Shown here: positions 17,190-29,879 of the stretch, piece by piece | Layout of the letters: every line of letters begins with the position of its first letter | Numbering within the stretch: position 1 is the first letter of the stretch | Assembly: GCF_040110915.1 (NCBI RefSeq) | Contig: NZ_CP157793.1 | Span: 818,939 to 882,938, forward strand | DNA length: 64,000 nucleotides | Origin: Stappia sp. | GTDB taxonomy: Bacteria > Pseudomonadota > Alphaproteobacteria > Rhizobiales > Stappiaceae | Reading direction: 5' to 3' | The notes under the pieces: model-generated | What the model saw: only the letters and a program-made list of their open reading frames with translations | What the model was told of the DNA's origin: nothing | The model's database searches: none | Made by a program: the position numbers and the translations under genes

Positions 17190-17753
17190 TCAGCGCTTGC
17201 GGAAGGTCAGATCGACCGTGCCCACGACGATCCCGTACTTCATGACATCGGCCGTGTTGCGCACCGTGCGCGCGTCCACCCTGGTGAGCGTGTCGAAGAA
17301 GCGCAGTGCGACGGGTCCGTCCCCGGTCGCGACCTCGGCGGCATAACTGAAGGTGATGCTCGGGCCCCCGGCGCGGATCGTCACCGGATTGAGCACGTCG
17401 GAGCGGGTGCCGATGTAACGGTCGGCCGCGACCTTCTGGAAGAACCAGACCTTGGTGTCGCGTTCCCCGTCGTCATAGGCGAAATCCTCGCGCAGGCGCA
17501 GGGTGAAGGTCTTCGGGTTCCAGGTCCCGTGCGTCACCACGGTGAACTCCCGGCGCACCCCGGCGATCCCGCTTTCGAACACCCCCTTGCCGACCGTGCG
17601 GCCCTGGAAATACTCCTCCAGAACGAGGGCATCCGATTTGGCCAGAGCGGCCGGGGCGGCAAGGGCCATCGCCGCGAGCGACGACACGACGGCCAGCGCC
17701 GGCCACAGGCGCCGCAATCCGAAAGAGGTGCGGGAAGGAATGGCAAAGGGCAT
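17190..17753 (-). CDS. DUF3833 secreted protein
   Basis: A 187-residue protein with an N-terminal signal sequence (hydrophobic 18-35, cleavage near AALA at 36-38) and the LEEYFQGRTVGKGVFE start of the mature domain typical of DUF3833. It is predicted to be a periplasmic beta-rich, lipocalin-like protein. The function is unknown. No lipobox cysteine is present, unlike many DUF3833 members. Confidence 0.78.
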   Translation of the reverse strand: MPFAIPSRTSFGLRRLWPALAVVSSLAAMALAAPAALAKSDALVLEEYFQGRTVGKGVFESGIAGVRREFTVVTHGTWNPKTFTLRLREDFAYDDGERDTKVWFFQKVAADRYIGTRSDVLNPVTIRAGGPSITFSYAAEVATGDGPVALRFFDTLTRVDARTVRNTADVMKYGIVVGTVDLTFRKR

Positions 17754-17865
17754 GGGCAGGGTCTCCGGGTGAGAATTTGCCCCTGTCTACGTGCCACCCA
17801 CCGCCCCGGATCGCGCGGCCGGATCGCGGCCCGGCGCGCGCCCGGGACCGCGACCGGGAGTGCGG

Positions 17866-20016
17866 TCAGGCCTTGCCGACGACCGACAGCGCGAAGGCGT
17901 AGTTGAGCGCGACTTCCTTCAGGCGGTCGAAGCGGCCCGAGGCCCCGCCGTGGCCGGCGTCCATGTTGGTCTTGAGGAACAGCGGCGCATCGCCGGTCTT
18001 GCGCTCGCGCAGCCGCGCGACCCATTTCGCCGGCTCCCAATAGGTCACGCGCGGATCGGTCAGCCCGCCGACGGCGAGGATCGCCGGATAGGCTTTCGCC
18101 TCGACGTTGTCATAGGGCGAATAGGCGGCGATGACGCGGTAGTCCTCTTCCCGCGCGAGCGGGTTGCCCCACTCGGGCCATTCCGGCGGGGTGAGCGGCA
18201 GCGTCTCGTCGAGCATGGTGTTGAGCACGTCGACGAAGGGCACCTCGGCGATGATCCCGCCGAAGGCGTCGGGCGCCATGTTGGCGACCGCGCCCATCAG
18301 CATGCCGCCGGCCGATCCGCCCTGCGCCACGATCCGCTCCGCCGAGGTGAGGCCCTCGCCCGCCAGATGCCGCGCGGCGGCGATGAAATCGGTGAAGGTG
18401 TTGGCCTTGGTCTCCCGCCGGCCGTTTGCGTACCAGCGAAAGCCCTTGTCCTTGCCGCCGCGGATATGCGCGATCGCATAGACGAAGCCGCGGTCCACCA
18501 GCGACAGGCAATTGGTGTTGAAGCTCGCCGGGATCGTGATGCCGTAGGAGCCGTAGCCGTAGAGCAGGCAGGGCGCGGAGCCGTCGAGCGGCGTGTCCTT
18601 GCGATAAAGCAGCGTGACGGGCACCGTCTCGCCGTCCGCCGCCGGGGCGTGGATGCGCCGGGTGACATAGGCGTCCCTGTCGTGGCCCGAGGGCACCTCC
18701 TGCGTCTTGCGAAGCGTGCGCGCGCGCGTCTCCATGTCGTAGTCGAAGACCTGCGACGGCGTGGTCATCGAGGAATAGGAGAAGCGGATGCGGTTGGTGT
18801 CGAACTCGTAGCCGTCCGAAAGCCCCAGCGAATAGGCCTCCTCGTCGAAGGCGATCGCATGCTCGGTGCCGTCGGCGAGCCGGCGCACGACGATGCGCGG
18901 CAGGCCGTCCTCGCGCTCCAGCCGCACCATGTGCTTGGCATAGACCGTGTGCGACAGGATCAGCCGGCCCGGCACATGCGGCACGAGATCGGACCAGGCG
19001 GCGCGCCCCTGGCCCGCGCGCACATCGGCGAGCCGCGCGGTCGCGATGCGGAAATCCTCCGCCCCGTCGGCATTGGTCAGGATGACGAGCCGGTCGCCGC
19101 CGTCGTCCTCGATGGAATACTCCACCGCCGTCTCGCGCGGGGCCACCAGCAGGGGCGCGGCGGTCGGATCGTCGGCCGGGATGAGCCGGACTTCCGAGGT
19201 TTCATGGTCGTGCACGTCGATGACGATGAAGCGGCCCGACTGGGTCTTGCCCACACCCATGAAGAAGCCGGCGTCCGGCTCCTCGTAGACGAGCACGTCG
19301 TCGGCGACATCCGTGCCGATCTCGTGGCGGAAGAGTTTCGACGGCCGGTGATTGGCGTCGAGGCGGACGTAGAACACATGGCGCCCGCAGGCCGACCACA
19401 CCCCGCCGCCGGCGGTGTCGGGGATGCGGTCCGGCAGGTCTTCCCCGGTCGCGAGATCGCGGATGGACAGGGTGAAGAACTCCGAGCCGGTGTCGTCATG
19501 CGCCCAGGCGAGGCGGCTGTGATCGGGCGCGTGCATCGCGCCGGCGAGGCGGAAATAGGCCTTGCCCTCGGCCTCGCGGTCGCCGTCGATCAGCACCTCC
19601 TCGCGGGCGCTGTCGCTGCCCCCATCCGCGCTTTGCATGTCCTCGCTGTCCATGTCCTCGCGGGGAATGCGCACCAGCCGGGGGTGCTGACCGCCGGTGA
19701 CATAGCGCACGCCGTAGGCATAGGCGCCGTCGGGGGAGGGAACGGAGCTGTCGTCCTCCTTGATGCGGCCCTTCATCTCGGCGAAGAGCGTGTCCTGCAG
19801 GTCCTGCGTGTGGGCGAGCCCGGCCTCGAGATGCGCGTTTTCCGCCTCCAGATAGGCGCGGATGTCGGCGTCGAGCGTGTCGGGCGCGCGCATCACCTCC
19901 TGCCAGTTGTCCGCCCGGAGCCAGGCGTAATCGTCCGTTCGCGTGATGCCGTGGACGGTGTGGGTGACGGGGCGCCTTGCGGCGCGCGGAGCGGGGGTGT
20001 TCGGTCGGTTCAGCAT
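17866..20016 (-). CDS. ptrB: Oligopeptidase B (S9A prolyl-oligopeptidase family)
   Basis: A 716-residue cytoplasmic serine peptidase with an N-terminal seven-bladed propeller and a C-terminal alpha/beta-hydrolase. The catalytic triad is visible: Ser in QGGSAGGML, Asp in GGLTDPRV and His in MDAGHGG. The YGYGSYGI block is typical of the oligopeptidase B branch, which cleaves short peptides after basic residues. The start is ATG 20016. The frame continues upstream into the divergent clpS region without a signal. It is divergent from clpS with 91 bases between them. Confidence 0.92.
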   Translation of the reverse strand: MLNRPNTPAPRAARRPVTHTVHGITRTDDYAWLRADNWQEVMRAPDTLDADIRAYLEAENAHLEAGLAHTQDLQDTLFAEMKGRIKEDDSSVPSPDGAYAYGVRYVTGGQHPRLVRIPREDMDSEDMQSADGGSDSAREEVLIDGDREAEGKAYFRLAGAMHAPDHSRLAWAHDDTGSEFFTLSIRDLATGEDLPDRIPDTAGGGVWSACGRHVFYVRLDANHRPSKLFRHEIGTDVADDVLVYEEPDAGFFMGVGKTQSGRFIVIDVHDHETSEVRLIPADDPTAAPLLVAPRETAVEYSIEDDGGDRLVILTNADGAEDFRIATARLADVRAGQGRAAWSDLVPHVPGRLILSHTVYAKHMVRLEREDGLPRIVVRRLADGTEHAIAFDEEAYSLGLSDGYEFDTNRIRFSYSSMTTPSQVFDYDMETRARTLRKTQEVPSGHDRDAYVTRRIHAPAADGETVPVTLLYRKDTPLDGSAPCLLYGYGSYGITIPASFNTNCLSLVDRGFVYAIAHIRGGKDKGFRWYANGRRETKANTFTDFIAAARHLAGEGLTSAERIVAQGGSAGGMLMGAVANMAPDAFGGIIAEVPFVDVLNTMLDETLPLTPPEWPEWGNPLAREEDYRVIAAYSPYDNVEAKAYPAILAVGGLTDPRVTYWEPAKWVARLRERKTGDAPLFLKTNMDAGHGGASGRFDRLKEVALNYAFALSVVGKA

Positions 20017-20107
20017 GAGGCGGAGGTAGGCGGTTCGCCGCGCGAAGGCAAGGGTCGCGCGCCCGCGCGCGTGCAAATCCGCGCCGCCTGTGATATGAAA
20101 CACGCCC

Positions 20108-20413
20108 ATGACCGACAATGCGACCAAACTGGCGCCCGGAACCAAAACCCGGACGGAGCGTCCGCGCCTCTACAAGGTGCTTCTGGTGAACGACGACTTC
20201 ACTCCGCGCGAATTCGTCGTGGCGGTGCTGAAGGCCGAGTTCCGCATGTCCGACGACGAGGCCTTCAAGGTGATGCTGACCGCCCACCAGCAGGGCGTCT
20301 GCGTCGTCGCGGTCTATCCCCGCGACGTCGCCGAAACCAAGGCCACCCGCGCCAGCGACGCCGCCAAGGCCCACGGCTTCCCCCTGAGGTTCGAGACCGA
20401 ACCGGAGGCGTGA
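20108..20413 (+). CDS. clpS: ATP-dependent Clp protease adaptor ClpS (ClpS2-like)
   Basis: A 101-residue N-recognin that delivers N-degron substrates to ClpAP. The LYKVLLVNDDFTPREFVV stretch holds the NDD residues that contact the N-terminal amino acid, followed by the MLTAHQQG helix and the VAETKA segment. The FRMSDDEAF and GVCVVAVY variants look like the second alphaproteobacterial paralogue (ClpS2) rather than the ClpA-linked ClpS1. No clpA is next to it. Confidence 0.9.
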   Translation: MTDNATKLAPGTKTRTERPRLYKVLLVNDDFTPREFVVAVLKAEFRMSDDEAFKVMLTAHQQGVCVVAVYPRDVAETKATRASDAAKAHGFPLRFETEPEA

Positions 20414-20919
20414 GGGGGATAGCGAGCGGAGTTGCATCCGCGGTGAGGCCCAAGCATCGCACTGTCCGCTAAAGGGATGCGGGAAACATATCCCGGCCGC
20501 GCCGCCCTCCACCTCGGTCGGGGGCGTCATTTGACACAGGACCGCCGCCTGCGCGGTGTCCGTGGTGACCACCAGGCCGAAAGGGCAGCCGGTTTACCTC
20601 CCATTTCGGGGCCGGCCACGCCAGTTAGCGGCGTACCGCCACATCCACCCCACCCACCTGCGTCACCCCGGCCTCCGAGCCGGGGTCCATTGGGGCCCTC
20701 AGCCGGTCCGCGTTAGCGCAACGGCCGCCCGAGATCGGGCGCTCTTGGATACCTCCGCAAGCGTTTCAGCGCGGCGGGCAGGTCGCGTCGCCGGCGCGTT
20801 CCGCCGCCGCCCCGCCCAGAGGGACGTCGGCCGACCCGAGGGCGGCGCAGTCGGGCGCGGGAGCGGCGAGACGCACTGCCGACTCGCCTTCGACGAAGAT
20901 CCCCGGCACAAGTTCCGCC
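20414..20919. other. Intergenic region between clpS and the IS5 remnant
   Basis: About 500 bases. One REP-like palindrome lies at 20661-20705. The stretch 20706-20919 is GC-rich and does not resemble the transposase that begins after it, nor any gene I recognise. Confidence 0.4.
20661..20705. repeat. Short REP-like palindrome
   Basis: GTCACCCCGGC ... GCCGGGGTCCATTGG forms an imperfect hairpin and matches the left half of the 200-bp repeats at 29.6 and 33.4-33.9 kb, including the trailing CCATTGG. Confidence 0.6.
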
Positions 20920-21072
20920 ATGGGTCGAGCGATGCGCCTTGACGTAGCTGCTTTCGATGGAGGTGCTCTTGGTGACCGCGCCCGGACGCCGCGAGCGCTT
21001 CGACCAGATCCGCCCAGAACCGTTTGCGGGACCAGCGGTTGAACCGCTTATAGATCGTCGTCGAAGGCCCAT
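20920..21072 (-). pseudogene. IS5-family transposase remnant (N-terminal half)
   Basis: On the minus strand this stretch encodes the blocks AYGPSTTIYKRFNRWSRKRF, then DLVEALAASG, then (after a frameshift) VTKSTSIESSYVKAHRS. These are the DDE-transposase region around the first catalytic Asp in the IS5/IS1031 group. It breaks off abruptly at both ends. It is about 85-90% identical by eye to the same part of the copy at 23.0-23.16 kb. Confidence 0.75.
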
Positions 21073-21139
21073 AGGCTGTCAGCCGTCGCATTGGCTACCC
21101 TCGTCGCGTTCTGGCTATAATTGAGCCTGGAGCCTAGCC
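21073..21139 (+). mobile_element. Inverted tail of an IS5-family element
   Basis: On the plus strand this reads LSAVALATLVAFWL-stop, the C-terminal end of the same transposase, followed by about 19 bases resembling the end of the copy at 22.7 kb. It is fused head-on to the minus-strand N-terminal remnant at 21072, so a deletion or inversion has joined two oppositely oriented copies. Confidence 0.7.
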
Positions 21140-21195
21140 TATGAACGGGTACATTCAGTGGAGCAGGTCTCTTGCAGTGGCCCGAGTAAAAGCGT

Positions 21196-22668
21196 TTAAG
21201 TTCCAGACAATATTGATTTGATTAAATGGTTCATTGGTGATGAATTAGCGAAATACTCAAGCTTATGATTGCGTGATATCGGCAATAGACTTCTGTGACC
21301 GACCGCACTTGCCCATGCGAGCCAATCAGAACGGCCAGCAACAAGTTGTTCGTCACGCATTTCCACAAGCCCAAATCGGTTGTCGGAGATTTCCAAAATC
21401 TTGGCCTTTGAGATAATTGAAGCATTCGGATGATTGTAGAGCCTTGAAATGATTTCAGGGGCGTATTTTGTGTTCATCGCATAGTCTTGCAAAATCCAAG
21501 CAAACCAGAATATTTGATATTCTTGCAAGCCACCGTAATAAGTGGCTGCAGAAATCATTTCTCCGATAAAATCATTATCTTCGATGTGCTTGCAGAATGA
21601 CCAAATGTTTTTGGCCAAGTGGGGGAAGCTCGTGGCAAAGTGCGCAAGGTGAGGCTGCACTTCCTCGGGATGGTCACGAAAAAGGCTCAGGACAAGCTCA
21701 GCGTCTTCTTCCTCAAGGTGCCGCGATTTTAGGAGTTCTCGTAGGTATTCAAGTTCTTTATCTGTAATCTGAATTTCTTCAAACGCAGATTCAAAGTCAT
21801 CCAGATATACGAGACGCGCAGCCTTTCTGCGTTTGGCGAGCAAGTTGGCCTTCACTTCGTCAATGTTATCTTCGACTTGTGCGGCGACAGCGCCGCCAGC
21901 AACAGTCTTGCTGGGGTTGACCGTCAAACCCTTCTGGCCAAGTAATTTTTGTATCAAATAAAAATCTTCTTTCAGCGTTTCTTGATCGTCTGAGTATAGG
22001 ACAAAGTCATCCATGAAACGGACAACAGCGCTAGACTTAATTCCGTGGTGCTGTTCGATAAATCGCAGAAAGTCACTGCCGACCATTTTGGCGGGGTACA
22101 TTCCCTGCGGCCAACAGTCGATGCTCCGCCCTGAGTTGCTTTGCCTCAAATATGTGCCAAGGGCGCTCACGTCGTCCATATCGACACCCAGGTTGGCAAA
22201 CCATGCAACAATGTCGTGGTGGTAAATGCCGTTGAAATATGAAGCGACATCAAAGCTCAAAGAATGGTCGAACTTTGCAGCATATGCGACAACTGCTTTC
22301 TTGTATCCCGTATAGGAAGCTGTTGCGGGAATAGGTTTCCCATCTTCAAAGCGATATCCGAAGTGCTTTTTGTCATTGTGGAAAGGCTTGCGAAACTTTG
22401 AACGATTTCGGAAGACTACGTCATACAGAAAGAACTCAGACACAGGGTCAAGCTTCACAGTTCGACGAAGATGGTTCCGAGGCTTTGACGCATATACGCG
22501 CGTCTGCGCGAGAAATTGGTAGGATTTGTCTTCGTCTGATTTGCTCAAACACCTTTGAATATGAGAACTAATTTCAACTGCTCCGTTGCCAATGAGAAAT
22601 CGGCACGTTTCCATCGGAAACAGTGTGCTGGTGAAATCGTATTCGAAAAATTCTCTGGACGTCTGCAT
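21196..22668 (-). CDS. Reverse transcriptase, Abi/UG (defence-associated) type
   Basis: A 490-residue RT. Motif A is FDVASYF (139-145), motif B has PQG (187-189), the catalytic motif C is FMDD (218-221) instead of YADD, and motif D is KGLTVNPSKT (246-255). Residues 290-490 look all-helical with repeated short helices, as in the HEAT-like C-terminal part of Abi and UG/DRT antiviral RTs. There is no maturase (X/HNH) domain and no msr/msd is seen, so a group II intron or typical retron is unlikely. I cannot assign a DRT subtype. Base composition is far more A+T-rich than the neighbours, indicating transfer. ATG 22668 lacks a clear ribosome-binding site. The gene sits between inverted IS5 ends. 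Confidence 0.85.
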   Translation of the reverse strand: MQTSREFFEYDFTSTLFPMETCRFLIGNGAVEISSHIQRCLSKSDEDKSYQFLAQTRVYASKPRNHLRRTVKLDPVSEFFLYDVVFRNRSKFRKPFHNDKKHFGYRFEDGKPIPATASYTGYKKAVVAYAAKFDHSLSFDVASYFNGIYHHDIVAWFANLGVDMDDVSALGTYLRQSNSGRSIDCWPQGMYPAKMVGSDFLRFIEQHHGIKSSAVVRFMDDFVLYSDDQETLKEDFYLIQKLLGQKGLTVNPSKTVAGGAVAAQVEDNIDEVKANLLAKRRKAARLVYLDDFESAFEEIQITDKELEYLRELLKSRHLEEEDAELVLSLFRDHPEEVQPHLAHFATSFPHLAKNIWSFCKHIEDNDFIGEMISAATYYGGLQEYQIFWFAWILQDYAMNTKYAPEIISRLYNHPNASIISKAKILEISDNRFGLVEMRDEQLVAGRSDWLAWASAVGHRSLLPISRNHKLEYFANSSPMNHLIKSILSGT

Positions 22669-22717
22669 GGCAACACGCGTGGCACAAATCTGTTTGATTG
22701 TTAAGCTCTAGACTCAA

Positions 22718-23315
22718 TTATAGCCAGAACGCGACGAGGTTAGCCAAGGCGACGGCGGAAAGAAAGTTCCTGGCGAGTTTGTTGTAGCGGGTTGCGACAC
22801 GGCGAAAATCCTTCAGGCGGCAAAAGGCGTTCTCGATGAGATGTCGGCTCTTGTAGCGGGACTTGTCATAACGGATGGCGCGCTTTCGGTTGGAACGACC
22901 GGGAATGACCGGGATGATTGCGCCCTGGCGCGAGCGCTTTCGCAGACTGTTGGCGTAATAGCCCTTGTGGGCGAGCAGTTATTTCGCCCCCTCTTCCGCC
23001 ATAGGCCGAGCGATGCGCCTTGACGTAGGTGCTGTCGATGGAGGTGCTTTTGGTGACCGTGCCGGACGCCGCGAGCGCTTCGACTAGGTCCGTCCAGAAC
23101 CGTTTGCGGGACCATCGGTTGAAGCGGTTGTAGATCATCGTCGAAGGCCCATAGTCTGCCGGACAATTGCACTACCTGCAGCACACTTTGAGCACATGGA
23201 TAATGCCGGAAATCACCCGACGGTCATCGACCCGGCGCGCGCCGCCCTTGTTCCTCGGCAAGAGCGGTTCGATGACCGCCCATCGCTCATCCGACAACCA
23301 AAACAAGCGCCCCAT
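22718..23315 (-). pseudogene. IS5-family transposase, internally deleted and frameshifted
   Basis: The minus strand encodes the N-terminus (MGRLFWLSDERWAVIEPLLP), the AYGPSTMIYNRFNRWSRKRF block, VTKSTSIDSTYVKAHRSAYGG, then after a jump KGYYANSL and the C-terminal KDFRRVATRYNKLARNFLSA...LVAFWL-stop. The middle (catalytic domain after HRSAYGG) is missing and the frame is broken at several points, including near 23165-23180, so it cannot be active. Its 3' end, outward from 22718, is the inverted partner of the tail at 21.1 kb. Confidence 0.8.
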
Positions 23316-23462
23316 CCAAGCCACCGCCCCATTGATTGAAAATCTTGAAGCTGGCTTGGTGCGTTAAATCAATACGATCAATAGGTTTTGACCCTATATC
23401 CCATTCTCATCTACCAACTAGCGTTTTCGGCTCCCTCAGGAAAGTGTGCCGCGTAATGCCCC

Positions 23463-26543
<3,081 letters not shown>

Positions 26544-26629
26544 GGCCGCAATATGGTCCGAAAGGCCGGCGACGGAAACCCCGTCGTTCCGGCTTTGTCC
26601 GGGGCGCGGTCCGGAGCGGGCGCCTTCGC

Positions 26630-29299
26630 TCAGCGCCGGGCAGGTTCGTGGATCAGCGCCTCGGGCAGCAGCGGTTCGGCCTGCGGTCGTCCGATCAGGA
26701 AGCCCTGGCCGTTGGTGCAGCCGGCGAGCGCCAGAAAGGCCTTCTGCTCCTGCGTCTCGATGCCCTCCGCCGTGGTGTCCAGTCCGATGTTGCGGGCCAG
26801 ATTGGCAATGGTCGAGACGATCGACGCCGAGGTGTGATCGCTGGTGATGCGCGAGACGAAGGAGCGGTCGATCTTGATCTTGTCGAGCGGGAAGCGGTGG
26901 AGATAGCTGAGCGAGGAAAAGCCGGTACCGAAATCGTCCAGCGCGATCCGCGTTCCCAGGGCGCGCAGGGCCTGGATTTCGGTCAAGGTGGCGTCATTGC
27001 GCTCGATCAGCACATTTTCGGTGATCTCGAACTCCAGCCGCGCCGGGTCAAGCTGCCATTTGGCCAGCACCCGTTCGACAGCGCCGACGAACATGTCCTT
27101 GCCGAGCTGGCGCGGCGAGACATTGACCGACACGCAGACGTCCGCCGGCCAGTGCATCGCCTCCTTGACCGCGGTCTCCAGAACCCAAAGCCCCAGATCG
27201 TCGATCGTGCCGAGATCCTCCGCGATGGGGATGAACTCCGACGGCGGCACCATCGTGCCGTTCGGGCATTGCCAGCGCAGCAGCGCCTCGTGGCCCACCA
27301 CCCGGTCGTGTGCGAGATCGATGATCGGCTGATAGTGCAGGGCGAAGGTCTCGGCCTTGGCGGCGGTCAGAAGCTTGCCCTCCAGGCGCTTGCGCCGCGT
27401 GATCTCGCGTTCGATGGTCTTGTCGAATTCCCGGAAGCCGATCTCGCGCTGCGACTTGATCTTGTAGAGCGCGCTGTCGGCGCGGGTCATGATCTCGGCC
27501 CGCGACCGACAATCGGGGGTGATCGCGGCGATGCCGATGCTGACGCCGAGCTTGACCCGCAGGCCGTCGAAGACATGGGTGCGGGCGATCTCGTCGATCA
27601 CGCGTCGCGCCTGGGCCTCCGGCCTGTCGTCGCCTTGCGTGCCGGGCCGGAACAGGATCGCGAATTCGTCGCCGCCCAGACGCGCGGCCAGATGCCGTTC
27701 GCCGGCGACCCGGTCGAGGATCGCCGCCACGCGCTTCAGCACCGCATCGCCCAGGGAATGGCCGTAACTGTCGTTCACGGTCTTGAAATCATTGAGGTCG
27801 ACCAGCATCAGCGCCTCGCCGGACGCGCCCGCCGCGCCGCGGCGCACGGCCTCCTCCAGCGCCTGGTCGAAGGCCGCGCGATTGGCGAGGCCGGTCAACC
27901 CGTCGCGCTCGGCCGCCTCGCGCAATTGCGCGGCCGCACGCTCCTGCTCGGTGATGTCCTCGTGAGTTTCCACCCAGCCGCCGTCCGGCATGGGGGCGAC
28001 GGTGACGGCGATCACCCGATCCGGCGTGAGTTGCATGCGCGTTCGGTAGATCTCGCCGCGCCCGACCCGCTCCCAGATCCGCCGCATCGCCTCGTCCGGG
28101 TCGAGATGGAAATTGCCGTGCTCGCGGTGATAACGCAGAAAGCTCGTGTAGTGCCGTCCCACGGCCGCCACGTCCCTCGGCATGTCGAACAGATCGAGCG
28201 CGCGCTGGTTGACGAGCACCAGACAGCCGTCCTTGTCGAGCACCGCCACGCCGTGTTTCATCGACGACAGGGTGACCTCCAGATTGCGCGACTTCTCCGA
28301 GGCCTCATGGGCGGTCTGGCGCAGGTCGGCTTCCAGCTGACGCAGGTCCGTGATGTCGGAATGCACGCCGATCGCCTCGTCGCCGGGACGTCCGCCCTCC
28401 AGGCGGAACTGCCCGGTCGCGCGCACCCAGCGCGGCCAGTCCCTGTCCTGGCGCACCCGCACCGTCACGTCGAAGGCCGCGCCCGTGCGCCGCGCGGAGG
28501 CGATGGCCGCGTCGAGCGCCGGCCGGTCTTCCTCCACGATGCGCTCGCGCCAGGCGGCATAGCTGCCGGAGAAGGTTTCGGGATCCAGGCCGTAAAGGGC
28601 AAGCCCCGCCTCGTCCAGCGTCACGCGGTCCATGGCGCGATCGTATTGCCAAAGGGCCAGCTGCGCCGAGGCGCGCGCCAGATCGGCTGTGATCACCGCG
28701 TCGCTGAGCGCGTCCTGGTTCTGCTTGGCGCGCAGCACCTCGCGGGTGGTCAGGCCGAGCACGACCACGCCGGAGATATTGCCGATCAGCAGATAGGGCC
28801 AGGCCACCGCGAGCAGGCTCAGGCCGAAGGCAATTCCGGAGCCGATGAAGAGGGCGGGAACGGCGAGCAGCGTTCCGACGGCGGAAATGGCCACCAGATC
28901 GCGCAGCGTCGGCAGGCGCCGCTTGACCGACAGAAGATAATAGCCCGCCGCCCATCCGGCGCCGGCGTAGAAGAAGAAGCTGAGGATCCCTCCGACGACG
29001 GCCGGCCCGCCCACCTGATATCGGGCGATGGCGCCGATCGCGGCGGTCAGCAGGCCCGCCACGGGCCCGGCGTAGAAGGCCGACAGGATCGCCGGTCCGG
29101 CGCGGGTGTCGAAGGTCGCGCCGTTGGGAATGCTGAGCGGGACATTGACCACCATCACGCTCATCGCGCCGAAGGTGCAGCCGATGACGACCTTGCTCAC
29201 AATGGCATGGCGCGACACGTCCAGCGTGATGCGCAGGAAGAACAGCACGAGGGCGCCGAACGACAGCAGGCCGAGATTGGAAACGTATTGCAGCAGCAT
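26630..29299 (-). CDS. Membrane diguanylate cyclase/phosphodiesterase (5TM-PAS-PAS-GGDEF-EAL)
   Basis: An 889-residue cyclic-di-GMP enzyme. Residues 1-195 hold six or so hydrophobic spans resembling the 5TMR-LYT sensor domain. Two PAS-like regions follow (about 215-330 and 345-455), then a GGDEF domain with intact [11 protein letters not shown], and an EAL domain with GHEALLRW, a [14 protein letters not shown] block and a TTAEGIET end. Both catalytic motifs look intact, so bifunctionality is possible. ATG 29299 was chosen. A TTG at 29335 is in frame but neither start has a good ribosome-binding site. Confidence 0.87.
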   Translation of the reverse strand: MLLQYVSNLGLLSFGALVLFFLRITLDVSRHAIVSKVVIGCTFGAMSVMVVNVPLSIPNGATFDTRAGPAILSAFYAGPVAGLLTAAIGAIARYQVGGPAVVGGILSFFFYAGAGWAAGYYLLSVKRRLPTLRDLVAISAVGTLLAVPALFIGSGIAFGLSLLAVAWPYLLIGNISGVVVLGLTTREVLRAKQNQDALSDAVITADLARASAQLALWQYDRAMDRVTLDEAGLALYGLDPETFSGSYAAWRERIVEEDRPALDAAIASARRTGAAFDVTVRVRQDRDWPRWVRATGQFRLEGGRPGDEAIGVHSDITDLRQLEADLRQTAHEASEKSRNLEVTLSSMKHGVAVLDKDGCLVLVNQRALDLFDMPRDVAAVGRHYTSFLRYHREHGNFHLDPDEAMRRIWERVGRGEIYRTRMQLTPDRVIAVTVAPMPDGGWVETHEDITEQERAAAQLREAAERDGLTGLANRAAFDQALEEAVRRGAAGASGEALMLVDLNDFKTVNDSYGHSLGDAVLKRVAAILDRVAGERHLAARLGGDEFAILFRPGTQGDDRPEAQARRVIDEIARTHVFDGLRVKLGVSIGIAAITPDCRSRAEIMTRADSALYKIKSQREIGFREFDKTIEREITRRKRLEGKLLTAAKAETFALHYQPIIDLAHDRVVGHEALLRWQCPNGTMVPPSEFIPIAEDLGTIDDLGLWVLETAVKEAMHWPADVCVSVNVSPRQLGKDMFVGAVERVLAKWQLDPARLEFEITENVLIERNDATLTEIQALRALGTRIALDDFGTGFSSLSYLHRFPLDKIKIDRSFVSRITSDHTSASIVSTIANLARNIGLDTTAEGIETQEQKAFLALAGCTNGQGFLIGRPQAEPLLPEALIHEPARR

Positions 29300-29879
29300 C
29301 GATGGGGTCCGCGGTCCGGCGTGTCGCGATCTCAACGGAAGTTTATATTTTTCCTACGTGGACCTCGAGGGATAGATCTTTAAGAGACCTGATTCTGCAT
29401 TGTTTTTCAAATGATCACACAAATGTGAGTGCTTACCTCTCCGCATTGCCGACGTTGCGGAGGCAGAAAACGACTTTATCGATATTTTCCTGCAAGTCCT
29501 GACATTGTGAGGTTTCGCGAGGCAAGATGGGCCGCCGGCCGGCGCGGATGCGGGCCGGCACTCTCCGCGAGCCTTGAGCGCCGCCGTCATCACGCAGCCT
29601 CGAGCCCACTCCGGCGTCACCCCGGCCGAGCGTCCGCGAGAGCCGGGGCCCATTGGCACCCGAGCGGGTGGGCATGGGGCGAGGGGGGGGGCGCTGTCCG
29701 CACCGCCACTCCGGCTCGGGCATCGATTGGCCCCCGGCTCGCCGGCTTCGCCTGCGTCCGGGCATACGCGGGCCGGGCTGGGGATGCGGGCACGCCGGGC
29801 GTTGCGGCGGTGGGGCGAAGCGCCTAGCGTCGGGTTGCATTCGCGCCTTCCGCCACCAACGCAGTCCAGCCGTTGCCCC
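29300..29879. other. Intergenic region with promoter-like AT-rich part and a 200-bp repeat
   Basis: The part 29340-29520 is A+T-rich and probably contains promoters for the GGDEF-EAL gene. The part 29569-29767 is one copy of the dispersed palindromic repeat. No gene is credible. Confidence 0.5.
29569..29767. repeat. Dispersed ~200-bp REP-like repeat, copy 1
   Basis: Shares most bases with copies at 33397-33598 and 33686-33893. Each copy holds two palindromes: CCCCGGC...GCCGGGG followed by CCATTGG, and a CCCCGG...CCGGG hairpin around CTTCGCCTGCG. The copy lies about 110 bases before the repeat-protein gene. Confidence 0.8.

Noticed and set aside
17791-20472. 893-residue plus-strand frame opposite ptrB
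   Set aside because: Shadow of the oligopeptidase B gene, whose catalytic triad is intact on the minus strand.
20700-20919. Continuation of the IS5 transposase remnant toward clpS
   Set aside because: Translation in all frames no longer matches the transposase after the AHRS block. The stretch is left unassigned.
21196-22668. Group II intron or retron
   Set aside because: No maturase or endonuclease domain, no intron domain V-like hairpin downstream, and no room for msr/msd beside the gene.
26648-29383. 911-residue plus-strand frame opposite the GGDEF-EAL gene
   Set aside because: Antisense of clear catalytic motifs. The composition (Arg/Ala/Gly/Asp-rich) is typical of shadow frames.
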